A DNA stretch of 64,000 nt from Wuchereria bancrofti (taxonomy: Eukaryota; Nematoda; Chromadorea; Rhabditida; Onchocercidae), in assembly GCA_005281725.1 (NCBI GenBank), contig SSBO01000009.1:3112163-3176162 (forward strand), written 5' to 3'. A program made the position numbers and the translations under genes. This document shows, one piece after another, positions 14,526 through 26,017 of this stretch (its first letter is position 1; every line of letters begins with the position of its first letter). The notes beneath the pieces were generated by a model that worked only from the letters and a program-made list of their open reading frames with translations, had not been told where the DNA came from and did not search any database.

Positions 14526-14976
14526 TTGTTTATCAGTTATCAGCCATTGCATTAAATTTGATTCTTGTTGAAATGATGCAATCAAAAAGATAAAGTGATA
14601 AAATGCTTAGATGATGACATATATTTAAGTGACTTAGCTGACATACATCTAAATTTTAAGGCAATTAAATCAGAATTATGGAATATTGCGCAAAAGGAAA
14701 CATATTTTGAAAATGAAAAAAGTATGAGACTAATAGATGAAAGTTATATCCTTGCATCGATATTTGCGCCAATAGAATGTCATCTATTGGTGTAACAATT
14801 CCGCGACAGTTGACAATAACAGTAATGGTGAAGAGAGGACGAAGATACATAGAAGATTGCTGTACCCGCCGATACATTCCACAGCATCACAACAAGTTCT
14901 CATACAAACATTTCTGTCACAAATTAAAGATTTTCATCGAGAAGGAAAACCATTCAGCAATCTTTGCTATTTTTAG
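14526..14976 (+). pseudogene. Frameshifted gene-like remnant, family unknown
   Basis: Three consecutive plus-strand blocks look coding but lie in different frames. Block 1 starts after an acceptor-like CCATAG (14520-14525) and reads VYQLSAIALNLILVEMMQSK. Block 2 (about 14590-14790) is acidic and lysine-rich and includes KSELWNIAQKETYFENEK. Block 3 (about 14776-14976) includes RRLLYPPIHSTASQQVLIQ and ends in a TAG. No GT..AG intron joins the blocks in phase: the shift near 14590 has no donor, and the one near 14790 would need an intron of about 20 nt. I read this as a decayed C-terminal part of a gene. It could instead be a functional gene with a sequencing error, or chance. No domain was recognised. 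Confidence 0.3.
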
Positions 14977-17169
14977 GTATAAGATAGATTTAAAACTGGT
15001 TTTTAGATATATTTAAGTGCATACAAAGACAGACAGACTCAGACACACACATACAGACATACACACATACATAGATATACGAACAGTGCAGTGCATCGGG
15101 TACCTATTACCTACCTTGTATTACTGGCATTGATCACAGTCAATATTGATATCACTGAAGTGTATGTCCAAGATATTCATTTATCACTTAGGAATATGAA
15201 TTTCAAAAATTTAAGGCTTGGAAAGCTAGGCCTAATTAACCGATCAGTGCCCATTATTGTAACATAATGGTTGTTGAGATACTAGTTGAAATAAAAGGCT
15301 AGTACAATAGATGTAAGCTAGTAGAAAGATGAAAAATCCATTAGCCGTTTGTTATTATTTCGAAAATTAAAAAATACATTAATTTAACGAAAGAAAACCA
15401 ACTAAAAGTTATTGATAGTTTCATTAAGTAACTTTAAAAAAAGTTGGTTGAATAAATAAATTGTGAATTACAAAAATTCTCTCGAACATTAATTGAAAAT
15501 AAAAAGTGTACGGGGATTACTAATTTGTTAAAATGTGCTCTGAGACGATATACTGTCTATGGAAATTTCATTAGTCTAATTATTTAAATTATTTCTTTTT
15601 CGTTTCAAAATTAAATTTATTTTCACAAGTCTATCAGAAACGATGGTAATTTACAAACAAAGAAATGCGATTGAAATTGGATATTAATTGGTACATTTCA
15701 CTTTTCCATAATTTAAATTTTGTTTTTTTGTTTTTTCATTGTAATTCTTTACCAGTTATGTAACTTTTTAAGATATTTTCACCATTTGTTAATTATAATC
15801 TAAAAATTGCTAATAAAAAAAGATTATTTAAATACTTCTGGCTAATATGAAACTTTGATATTTGAAGAAAACATCTCTTATAACTTTAATTTACCACTCA
15901 CAGATTGCATTTAAGTCTAATTTGGAAGAAGGATTAATGAAAATACATTGAGATCTTTTCATTTCTCATTCTTCATATTCTGAAAAGAATTTTTTTTAAT
16001 TCATATTTTAAATATTTCAAAAAATAAAATATTTTAAAATTTAGAATTACTTTAATCGCTATTTCTTGTTTCATTGGCTAACAGTAAACGAGGAATGGTG
16101 AGCAATGTAAGAATATCAGAAAAATCGAAAAATAGATTGAATTTTTAGGCATAGAACAAAGGATTCCACAGCGATTCAAATAAGTATGAGAAAAAGAAAC
16201 TGTCAACAGTAAAAAATTTTTTTAAGGTATATTAAATATTTCATTTAAAACTTTTTGGATTTACAAAAAAAATTTATTTCAATATTTCAACATTTGGTGG
16301 ACGGTATGTGTTCGGTTACTTTCATCCTAATTTGTTTTTGCTTTGAAAAAATCCGCTCATTCTCAAGGCTCTACAAGGCATTTTCTTCTGTTTAAGGATA
16401 TTTTGTTTTAAAATAAAACTTTTAAAATAGAATCCAGACTTATCCTTATTTCAATTATATAATTATCCCTAGTAGTGCATCAATATGACTATTATATTCA
16501 ATTTCATGGTACTTATAAGGTGTGTTACAGTATTAATTCTTAAATTAAATTTTGATAAAATATCATTTTTGAACTTTTAAAGTAATGAAATTTCTTTGTA
16601 AATTCTAGCAAAATAAAAAGAATAATAATTATCACATTACAACAATTTGTGCGCAAATATCACATTTCAAAATTGTAGAATTTTTGGAATTAAAAAGTGA
16701 AGTTGTGAATAGTAACTAATAGATAGGAAATACTTCTGCTAACAATGAGAATCATATTGAAAATTAACAAAAATTAAATAACAATAATTGAAAAAGCGAA
16801 TAGATTACTAAAAAACATGTTGAATGGTCTGTTGAAATAATCAAATTGAAATAAAAATAAACGCTTTTATCTATTCAAACAAAATTTATTCGTGCAAAAA
16901 ACTCTTTAATATTACAAAAGTTCTATTTAATTTTCTAAAAATTCCAACTATTTTCTAGTTTATTTTGCCAAACTTTTTTCAAGAGTAATTAAGCATTGAA
17001 AATTCAACTTATGAACTTCTTTTAATATGAATTTTTAAATGAATAATTACCCAAGGAAATTCATTAAAAAATACTTTTAGAACGTTTTTGATTTTTTTTT
17101 TATTTGAAGGACCAAATTAAAGTTCTAAAATTTTTGCATTCTCGGAATAATATAGAAGAAGCTGTTATA
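14977..17169. other. Intergenic, no gene seen
   Basis: AT-rich sequence with a CA/GACA-rich low-complexity patch at about 15018-15075. The end of this stretch should contain the promoter or leader of the F-box-like gene. No further exon was supported. Confidence 0.5.
15018..15075. repeat. ACAT/ACAG-rich microsatellite patch
   Basis: Imperfect short repeats of ACATACA and ACAGAC units, interrupted and not in frame with any gene. Confidence 0.7.
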
Positions 17170-18520
17170 ATGGAATATGAGGTGCCATTGCCTACCTTAC
17201 AACAATTACCGATAATTTTGTTATCACAAATTGCATCTAACTTAAATATTTATGAACAAAAAAGTTTCTCTGATACTTGCAGAGCTGCTAGATCGGTAAG
17301 GAATCGATCAGTTCAGATAATTTAATTCTATAAATTATTAAACTCTTTTTTTTTGTTGTTTTAAAATGCATATCTATTGATATGATTAACGTTTACTTGA
17401 ACTTATGTTAACGTTTACTTGAACTTAGATCACGTTCACGTGTTACAGGCATTAAAACTATATTGGAATACTTATACCGATCTTCACATCGGTGCAGTGA
17501 TAAAGCAAGCTTTTTCAATTGCTTATGAGAATCGATATTCGTTACATACTATACGTAAAGAAATTGCCATTATGTTGCGTCTAATACCTGATTTTACATT
17601 ACGTACGCTTCATTTTCAACCTATTTGCTCACTACATCTATGGGATTTGCAAGATATAGAAATGTTCACGAGAAAGTTTGTTTCATTTCAAATATACCAC
17701 TGTATTTTAGTACCACTATATTTTAGTGTTAAACTTTAAAACATTTTTAAAATTTCACAAAATTTCATAAAAAAGATGAAGATTTCGAATGAACCATTTC
17801 TCTAAAGTTGAACACGAATAGACTATCATTTGATGTAGCACATATTGCTCTATTTGCGATATGAATGAAAGGCGCAAAGCGCAAAGTTCTGGAAGAACTA
17901 ATAATTTTGGTCATCAAAATTCGATCTAATTTATTTAGTGATAAGTAGCATTATTTTTCTTAGGAAAATGGATTCCTATACGCACTACTATTAATTAGTC
18001 CATTTCCGCTAAAGTTGACTTTTTAGACTTCTAAATCAATAAGCAGTATCTTGACTAATTATGCTAATTATGACTAAAATTTAAGATCTGCGAAACAAAT
18101 TTATGGTGCGCTGAAACATTTGGATTTGCGTGGTTGTTTGGTGGAATACAACGAATTGAAATATTTCTCGAATGCATGCAGCAAGCTCTCATCAATTGCA
18201 GTCACGCATGCTGCTATTGTTTTACCAAATGAATTATTCGAAAATGAAAATTGCATAAAGTAATAAAGTTGTAAAAAAAAAAAGCTTCCTGCTACACCAT
18301 TAATAATATCATTAATTACATTTTAATTACTACGAAATTTAATTTCAGACAAAATACATTAGAACAGCATCCATTTGAGAAAATGCATGATTTTCTCCGT
18401 TTATCGCTTCCTAAATTTACGGAAATGGAAAAAAATGGAGAGCTACCGGTGGAACATATTGAATTAATTACTAAGCTACTCATATTATTTCCATATCTTG
18501 AAACCTTTCACATTGATTAA
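17170..18520 (+). CDS. Small F-box-like protein with a leucine-rich segment
   Basis: Exons 17170-17295, 17449-17675, 18086-18259 and 18349-18520 join in phase (0, 2, 2) to 232 aa. Residues about 8-42 follow the F-box pattern: a Leu-Pro pair, spaced hydrophobics (LQQLPIILLSQIASNL), then FSDTCRAAR. F-box proteins normally bind SKP1 and bring substrates to SCF ubiquitin ligases. Further on, ALKHLDLRGCLVEYNEL reads like a leucine-rich repeat of the type often paired with F-boxes. The open frame extends upstream to 17104 without an ATG, so 17170 is the first in-frame ATG. A likely poly(A) signal AATAAA lies at 18601-18606. The family call is by pattern only; no close relative was identified. Confidence 0.75.
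17386..17427. repeat. Direct repeat of 20 bp (22-bp period) in intron 1
   Basis: Positions 17386-17405 and 17408-17427 carry the same 20 bp. The second copy ends in CTTAG, a decoy acceptor: splicing there would hit a stop within nine codons, so the acceptor ending at 17448 is preferred. Confidence 0.8.
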
Positions 18521-18600
18521 ATGAAAATATTGTGGATAATAAGAGGAACCTACTGTCCATATGCAATCTTTTTTTAATAATGAAATATTAATTTATAATT

Positions 18601-18606
18601 AATAAA
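18601..18606 (+). terminator. Polyadenylation signal of the F-box-like gene
   Basis: AATAAA about 80 nt after the TAA stop at 18518-18520. Confidence 0.5.
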
Positions 18607-19885
18607 ATTTAATGCTTAATATTGTCTCCCTTTATGCTCTATGTATATTAATTCCAGTAAACAGTTAGTTATTCGTATCTTTGATGCCATCTCATATTTG
18701 TCAACGCTAATAAAATGATTTTAGAATATAATCAATCACTTTCGTGTGCCATATCTGAAAAAAATGGGAAAAAAACTGGTAAAATGAAGTGCTATAGATT
18801 GTAATATTAGATATTTATCATTTTAAATTTAATGATGCAAATTTTAGGAAAATTTAATAATATTAATTATGATTATTGAGAGGTCCTTATAATAAGTCAC
18901 AAACACAAGAAGTACTGATATGCTATGTTGTATCAATGATTTTTAATCGGAAAGTGTTGTACAAATGATTAAAACAACCTATGTTTCATTTCAAAACAAA
19001 TTTTTATATATTTTTCTTTGCAGTTTTTAGCTAGTTGATCGATTTTAATTATCAAAACAATTTATCGTAGTTTTCAGGAAAAATTCCTTCAAATGTCTAT
19101 TAATTTATAAATTGAAAATCCTACAAATTATATTACATCAATTGCTGCTATAAATAAAATAATATCCCAGCACTTTTCTTAACACCATTTCTTATTGCTG
19201 TAACATTCTTCTATTCCTCATTGATAACATAATGAATTAATGATACTGAGCGATAACAAATTTTTTGAAATGAATCTACAATTCAAAGTGTTCAATAAAA
19301 ATGCTGCTTGGAAGTTGTCACAGAAGTTTGTTTATCTTTTTTATGATAAGAATTGTGATAATAAGACAGCGAAGAAAACCTACGGTGACATTGAAAGTTA
19401 ATGCGACCGATTTAATGATTGCTGAACTTTACTGTATATTTACAAACATTGTCAATTAGTTTTACTGTCACAAGAGAAGAATCCTTAGTTCGATGATGAC
19501 ACATTTTTTTAGAATAAAAAAGTATAAAAAGCGGAATGGTATAAGTTTCCTCCATCAATAATTTGACATTCAGATATGCGTTAGACAAGAATGCCAGATG
19601 TTTTAAGAGAATATTAGACAGAAATGTTATGATTACCTGCAAATTATATATATATTAATAAAAATGTTTGTTAAGATTCTGTCACATTCATTATAATCAT
19701 GAAGAATTAAATCAAATGAACGAAGTTTTAATAGATAAACAGTAACAAAAAAAGTAACCAATAAATTTCTACTGAAATTTGATTCAGCAATTTGTGAAAT
19801 GGTGCTAAAATAATATAGTTTCTCTAAAAATTTCTAGTGAAATATTATAAATCTCCTAAAAACTTTTAATTATGAAGATAGAAAG
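18607..19885. other. Intergenic, no gene seen
   Basis: AT-rich spacer between two plus-strand genes. Short open frames on the minus strand show no splice-supported or motif-supported coding signal. Confidence 0.5.
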
Positions 19886-21498
19886 ATGTTGCATTTTATT
19901 GTTGTTATTGCTTTAATGGCGACTGGTAAGTTTTTTAAGTGCAACATTTTTAACAAAAAAAAAAGAACATATCTTATTTTCTGATTTAAACATACAATCT
20001 GGTTGGTAACCAAATGAAAAAAAGTCTGCCCATTATAAGAGCCAATTAAAACTAACAAATCTCAACATTTATTGTTAATCTTCTTTCTGTGATATCTCGA
20101 AAAGCAATTCAAATTATTGATCCGAATTTATATGAACTTATCGAAAGGAAATTTTTTGTCTAGTCGAACTTAATGCTTGAAATTTTTAACATATTAAATT
20201 CAATTTCAGAAACTACTGACTCTAAATCACTTGTTATTATTTCTACACTACTGCTTACAACATTATCAGTTGCAAATGATGCAACAAATGATGTGAGTAT
20301 TGCAAATGTAATGGTTTGACAAAATTAAATTTAATTTACATCTTTACCCATCGTTTGAAAGGAAATTATCATAGCGTGTTTACATTTTCATTTTTCAAGT
20401 TCACAATTTCATCCTCGCAATTTTTGCTATCAGAAATTTCCCAGCAATGAAACAAAAATTTTCCTCTACATAAGAATCAAATCTCATAGCTTTGTCGAAT
20501 TTTGGTTTTCTTTTTTTAAAGTTACACTGCTTTTTTTTTTACATTTTTTTGTTATTAAATCTTTCAATTTTACCAAATCAATGTTTTTAAATCAGATAAG
20601 GAATGAAGACACTACGTCAACGAAAAACTCAACAAATGGATCAAATTATGACCAATCGAGAAAACCGCTTACTTATCACGATTATTTCTATACAACTATA
20701 AAAAATTATTTCTTGCAACTGAAAAAAACAATTTATGTAAAATTGAAAGAAGCTCAACCTGATACAATTGATGATGCTGTCGAATTTCAATCATGGACGC
20801 TGTAAGTTTATGTGCATTTCAAACAAGATCAAAATAAAATTTCATTAATCATCACTGCTTTAAGTAAATTATCAATTAACTCTAATAAATGTAGTTTCTT
20901 CTCAAAGTTTTCATAACATAATTTCAGGTCAGTACTAGCTGTAATTATATTATCATTCGTATTCATTTGCTGCTTCATACCACTCCTCGTCTGTTTATCA
21001 TGTAAACTATTTGGATGTTGTACATGTACTGGATGCAGGGTATGCCTTTGAATAGGCTAGCAAATCATTTAAGCCAAGGAGTTGGCTTCCATCTGAGATA
21101 TAATCTCGTCTATTTTTCTGACACAGTATTTAGCCAAGAGGCAGCATTTCAAGGTGAGTGATAAACGATGAGGAAGAAGGTATAATTATGATTGTGGATG
21201 AAAAATGAAATCTTTTAGATTAATGATGGATTGACTTGCAGATACATTATTAACCTTTTTGGCAGATCTCTACTTAGAAACGCATACCTAATGAACATCA
21301 CAAGCAAAATGGAAATATCCGGAGGAATATTCTCAAAGTTGAGTTTTATAAGCCATGCCATAAACCTGTTGTTATTTTAGTATCCGTGAATACAATTCTG
21401 TCCACAAATTTAAAGATAATAAATTCGAAATGAGTGAATTAACAGTCAAATTTGCAGATTTATTAGAGAAAAATAAAAGAATGGAACGAGATGTGTAA
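19886..21498 (+). CDS. Single-pass membrane protein with juxtamembrane Cys cluster
   Basis: Exons 19886-19925, 20210-20292, 20596-20801, 20928-21039, 21134-21153, 21242-21337 and 21381-21498 join in phase to 224 aa. The N-terminus (MLHFIVVIALMAT and on) is a likely signal peptide. A Ser/Thr/Asn-rich stretch and a charged, aromatic ectodomain follow. A strong membrane helix is encoded at the start of exon 4 (SVLAVIILSFVFICCFIPLL) and leads into a Cys-rich turn (LFGCCTCTGCR) that could be palmitoylated. The tail is basic to mixed-charge and ends in KRMERDV. Exon 5 is only 20 nt. If the donor at 21040 is skipped, the frame stops at TGA 21049-21051 and gives a 150-aa form lacking the tail. No family was recognised, so function is unknown. 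AATAAA at 21760-21765 may be its poly(A) signal. It is convergent with the REEP gene. Confidence 0.75.
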
Positions 21499-21953
21499 TA
21501 CTGCAACAAGCTTTACCTTGATATTTTCTGAAGAAAATGGACCGCTAGCATTTCTCTTCATAATCGCACCTTCTCTTGAGCCTAAGTCATTGGTTAATGC
21601 ATTAACATATGCAAACTATGCATCGATAATTAATAAAAGTAACCAAGAAATATTTATTAGTCTCAATAAAAATTTCAATGCACAGAAATTCCCGTCATAT
21701 TCAACATTACATACAGGAAACATGCTTTAAAAAATGTTGTGTAACCGGGAGAGCTTTAGAATAAATGGAAATAGTTCAGTAATTTCAAACATAAAGCTAA
21801 TAAAGCGATAGTAAGAACTATGTACATCCAAGAACGCTAAACTGTAAATTATTTTCGTCTTTTTTTATAAAACAGAAGTCCAGCCTAATACCGCAATGAT
21901 GACAACAAAGAGAAGTTTAAATTAAACATGAAAATTTTTAAAGATCAAGTATT
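21499..21953. other. 3' UTR and spacer between convergent genes
   Basis: It probably holds the 3' UTRs of both flanking genes. An open stretch at 21491-21730 overlaps the stop of the membrane-protein gene in another frame and shows no sign of being a gene. Confidence 0.5.
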
Positions 21954-23581
21954 TTATTCTTTTTTCTGTGTCATATACTGCTTTAGCAAAGCATCCACTT
22001 TTGTAATCGCTGGATCCAAAAATCGATTGTACAAAACTATCGCACCATAGGTCTGCGGTAGATACAGGTAAAGCATGAATAACGCCTAGAAAAAAACAAA
22101 TACTGCAGCAGAATGATATCAAGTAGCTGCATTTCTGACTTGATAAAATAACCTTGACTAAGCAACCCTTATGATTTACTTTTCCACTTACAGCTAAAAT
22201 AAATGCATCTGATCATGATCAATAACTAGAGTGCATAGCATTAACTGCTTATTCACTGCATAAAAAAGTTGTCATTAGTACAAAAAAAAATGACCTTGAT
22301 GATCCAATAAACAGGAAAATAGCACAATATTAATTCTGCAAAGAAATCAATCAATGAAAACGCTGAGAATACTGTCCAGTAAATAAGCCAGTGAGTATCA
22401 TCATCTTTTTGAGCAGTTCGAATGGCCTAGAAACTGATCCTTTCATGCATGGTCTCTTATCTTTTAATTCCATTCGTATCCCAAGGTATGTATTACGACA
22501 TTTAAATATCTCCTATCAGTGACACTCAAAACTGACTGATACAAATTCAAAATCATCCTTCTTATGTTAAATCATCTTTCAAAATCATCCTTCTTATCCA
22601 CTAATCAAGTACTAGAACTTGTTCTGAACTTCACCAGACTTTTGCTTCATTTCAATCATTAAATTGCCTACATCTCCCAAATCCTCTCCGAAAATCTTAA
22701 ATCTGATCATGTTTTTTGGAGTATAGTTATAAAAAATATGGCACAACTTAAGCAGTCTTCAAGTTACCTTGACAGAAGCATATGCCGGATACGCGAAACC
22801 AATAAAATTACACACCAATCTAGCGAATGCTCCAAAGACCATATACAATCCAGCAACCGCAATGACAGCATAAGCTATCTAAAATTGGTGTAATATGTTA
22901 TATCAGCTTCTAATAAGAGTTATTACAGACAAAAAGGCCTACACAAATGTAACGAAGTCCACTAGGACTTCGTTAGGGGAAAATACTACATTAGCTAATC
23001 AGATCCTTAATCATTTACTTATCATGTTTACTACACAACAGACCTACAACATAGAAATTTTATCCAAAAGCTAAAACACAAGGTAAACATTTGTGTAATG
23101 AAACGGTAGTGCAAAACAAATACAAAAACGGTAATTGGGCATGAAGGGAGTAATATTCAATCGGTATTACGAAAAGACTTCACGGACTTGGGTTTTGATT
23201 TGGTAATCAGTTTTACTTTCACACTGATTCCGTCGGATCATGAAAAAGTACAGTCATCATCTTGAAAAAAAAAAACGATTGGGACAAGATATTTCCGTTA
23301 ATAATCTTCAACTAAGAATTCCTAAACTCTAAATGCAATGATCACGAAGTAATGTACCACGCATTTATTAAAATTACCTTTTCTCGTCCCAAATGTGTCT
23401 TCTCTTCTAGCTTTTGAAATGCCTGATCAACTGCTTTATTGTCTTTCGGATACAATAGATTGTGGAAAACCGTTTTCAAATCATCCAGCGAGCTGATTAT
23501 CGTCCCTTTATTCTTAAGATCACGTTTCTGTTCTGGCCACTGATCACCGCCCGCTGCTTCCAATATTTTTGTGCTTTCCAT
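21954..23581 (-). CDS. yop-1: REEP5/6-type ER-shaping protein (Yop1/DP1/HVA22 family)
   Basis: Exons 23581-23378, 22878-22768, 22426-22295 and 22085-21954 are all in phase 0 and give 192 aa, close to the usual ~190 aa of REEP5. Family marks are clear: KLEEKTHLGREK before the first hairpin, GLYMVFG, CNFIGFAYPAYASVKAI, a DDDTHWLIYW segment, SLIDFFAELI, and a C-terminal FMLYLYLPQTYGA segment. These proteins insert paired hydrophobic hairpins in the ER membrane and bend it into tubules. The start at 23581 is chosen because an acceptor-like TTATTATAG ends 2 nt before this ATG, as expected for spliced-leader trans-splicing. An in-frame ATG at 23620 would add 13 residues. The stop codon lies inside an AATAAA (21958-21953 on this strand), so the 3' UTR may be very short. 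The symbol follows the C. elegans family member. Confidence 0.92.
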
Positions 23582-25057
23582 AGCTATAATAAAGTTTGCC
23601 AAAAATTGTTTCAAAACCATTTAGAGGAAAAAACATCCCAAGCATTTCTCGCACTTCCGGTATACAACTGAAAATTAATTGGGGGATTGAGATTTTCAAA
23701 AAAAAACGAATCAAGACTGGTCATGAAAAAATTTTTTTACAGCAATACATACAACCACTTCTAAAACGATGCAGCTTTCCATGTATTCGACTTATGTTTC
23801 GGGTACATTAAGTAATTAGCAAATAATGACTCTAATCATCTCAGAATTGATAAATAACGTCGGTTCTACAAGTAAATTTAGCAAAATTCTAACAGGTAAA
23901 ATCACTTACTTATTATTTAACATATGTATTTCTTCTTATTTATTTATTAGTGAGACCATCTGACATCGTCAAATTCTAAACTATATTTTTATAGGATGAA
24001 ATAATTTGAGAATGTATGCAAAATGTGGGCGCGAAATTCGAAGCCAACATTCCTAAGGAAGTTATCCAAGCATATGTTTCGCATCCCAATCTCACTTCAA
24101 AAACATATCTCTGAAGAGGAAACGAAGGCTAATAAAGAGACTGATTTATATGTGAAACGTCTGATTTTCCTCCTATGTTCGAGAAACTCATCTAAAATTC
24201 TCATTCCCATAAAAACTGTACTCCAATCATTTTCATTAATCTGCAGTTATTTGTAAAAGGAAACAAAAATGCGCTCTGATAGTCCAACCAGTTGGACACT
24301 GTGATCGACCTTATCATAGCTACAATAGCCATCACAGACAATATCCGTCACAGATAATATTTGTCACTTAGCTTCTAGAAGTTGCAAACTACTTCAGCTA
24401 ACATACTCTTTCATTTACACGACAAGTGATAGACTCTTACAGCATAATTTATCACTTGTCATTAAAGTAAACTGCTTTCACTCCAAGTTCATAATCTAAA
24501 CGGTAATAAAAATTCCGCACTAAATATATGGGAAAGAGACAATTTGAAGAGTTTCTTTCTCTCACGTTTATCAAGGCAATATGAAAAGAGGTTATCTTCA
24601 CTTGGGTGCACTGAACTTCCTCATTTCTCTATATAACCGTATAACGCTTTACAGTATAACTTTATATCTTACAACTGTTAGTACATCTTTAGCTTAACTC
24701 AGTCCTTATTCATATTACTGTCTACGAAATCTCTTTCAACTAATTAATGTTACATCGAAGAAAGTATCATCAATACTGGTCATTAAGTGACAGCAATGCA
24801 GCATACATCAATACATTAAGTGACAGCAGAAGGAGAAAGCATGATAATAGCTAATTCGTTTGGTTTATGATAAGTGAACAGTCAAACACGAAACGAATAG
24901 TCAAATAACAGCTAACCCAACCATCCCACTGTACACATACCAATATGCTTACGATGAAATGACGAACTGTTAGTTAAAAACAACAACAATCAATAACAAT
25001 GGCAACGACCATAAATGTGGATATCGAAGGGAACGAAAGCATTTATGTATGTGTCCT
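23582..25057. other. Intergenic, no gene seen
   Basis: Upstream of the REEP gene; it should contain its promoter. It has a less extreme base composition than most spacers here and small local repeats such as ATC-ACAGA-type units near 24325-24365, but no splice-supported reading frame was found. Confidence 0.4.
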
Positions 25058-25480
25058 CATATACATACATATACGCACACATACACACATATACACACAC
25101 ATACACACACATATATACACAAACCATCATCAGAAATGCAATATGCATACATAATAGAAGCAAGTTAGACATCAACGAGCAGAGGGAAGATGACAACATC
25201 ATTTCTCTACTCTCTGACGAAAATATCATCTATAAATTTATAACAGATACATATTCAAACATACACACACACATACACACACAAACATGCATACACATAT
25301 ATATACACGAACCATCATCAGAAATGCATTATGTGCAATATGCATACATAATAGAAGCAAGTTAGCAAGTTAGACATCAACGACAGCAGAGGAAAGAATG
25401 ACAACATCATTTCTCCACTCTCTGACGAACTATTATCTATAAATTTATAACAGATACATATACAAACATAAACATACACA
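25058..25480. repeat. Two-copy ~190-207-bp tandem repeat with CA-rich microsatellites
   Basis: A unit beginning ACCATCATCAGAAATGCA occurs at 25123 and again at 25311, 188 bp apart, and continues through a shared block ending near TATAAATTTATAACAGATAC (25231 and 25438, 207 bp apart). The offset grows through small insertions in copy 2. Each copy is preceded by an ACACAT/CACA-rich run of about 40-70 bp, and a third CA-rich run follows copy 2. Open frames seen here are products of the repeat, not genes. Confidence 0.85.
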
Positions 25481-26017
25481 GACAATGACGTTTGAGTGTC
25501 AAGGTTGGGTCGATGTCCATAAACGGCAGAGTACAACGAACTTAGGCGGTTTTTTACCTGATTATCCGAGATCAGGTGTTTTTTAATTTTTCATTTGTAG
25601 ACAGCAAATAACCGTGCCTCTCAAATGACAGCGCAAAAAATATTAACAAAAATTGATGTTATCAGAGAATTTCATTTATATCTTTCTACAACAATACAAT
25701 TAGGTAAAATTCGAAAATCGCGAACCTACAAATCATTATAATAAACATACCTAATGATTTATGTTGTTAATATTCGCACACACACACACACACATGTTTT
25801 ATTGCGTAATTATTTTCGACCTGATGTTTATCACCCTTACAAATTGTTTTCGGTTTGAAATTATTTATATCAAATCTCCCTCTCCTCTTTTTCTGTTGTT
25901 TGTATTAATGATCTTCTTCTTTGCCTTCTTATCTCGTGATGAGTTTCAAAATTTAACAAATTATGTTAGCCACTCGCACCTCGATATGTATATATGCTTT
26001 ATGCAAACGATATATAT
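25481..26017. other. Spacer with a short (CA)n run
   Basis: A perfect CA run lies at about 25777-25794. Pyrimidine-rich sequence follows. No gene seen. Confidence 0.5.

Noticed and set aside
14777..15016. Plus-strand frame starting MSSIGVTIPRQL
   Set aside because: It overlaps block 3 of the presumed pseudogene in another frame. The frame ending at 14976 has a more protein-like composition.
21491..21730. 79-codon frame after the membrane-protein gene
   Set aside because: No acceptor joins it and it overlaps the stop of the upstream gene; most likely 3' UTR.
25015..25536. Several open frames rich in Thr, His, Tyr and Val
   Set aside because: They are translations of CA/TA-rich tandem repeats and are open on both strands for that reason.
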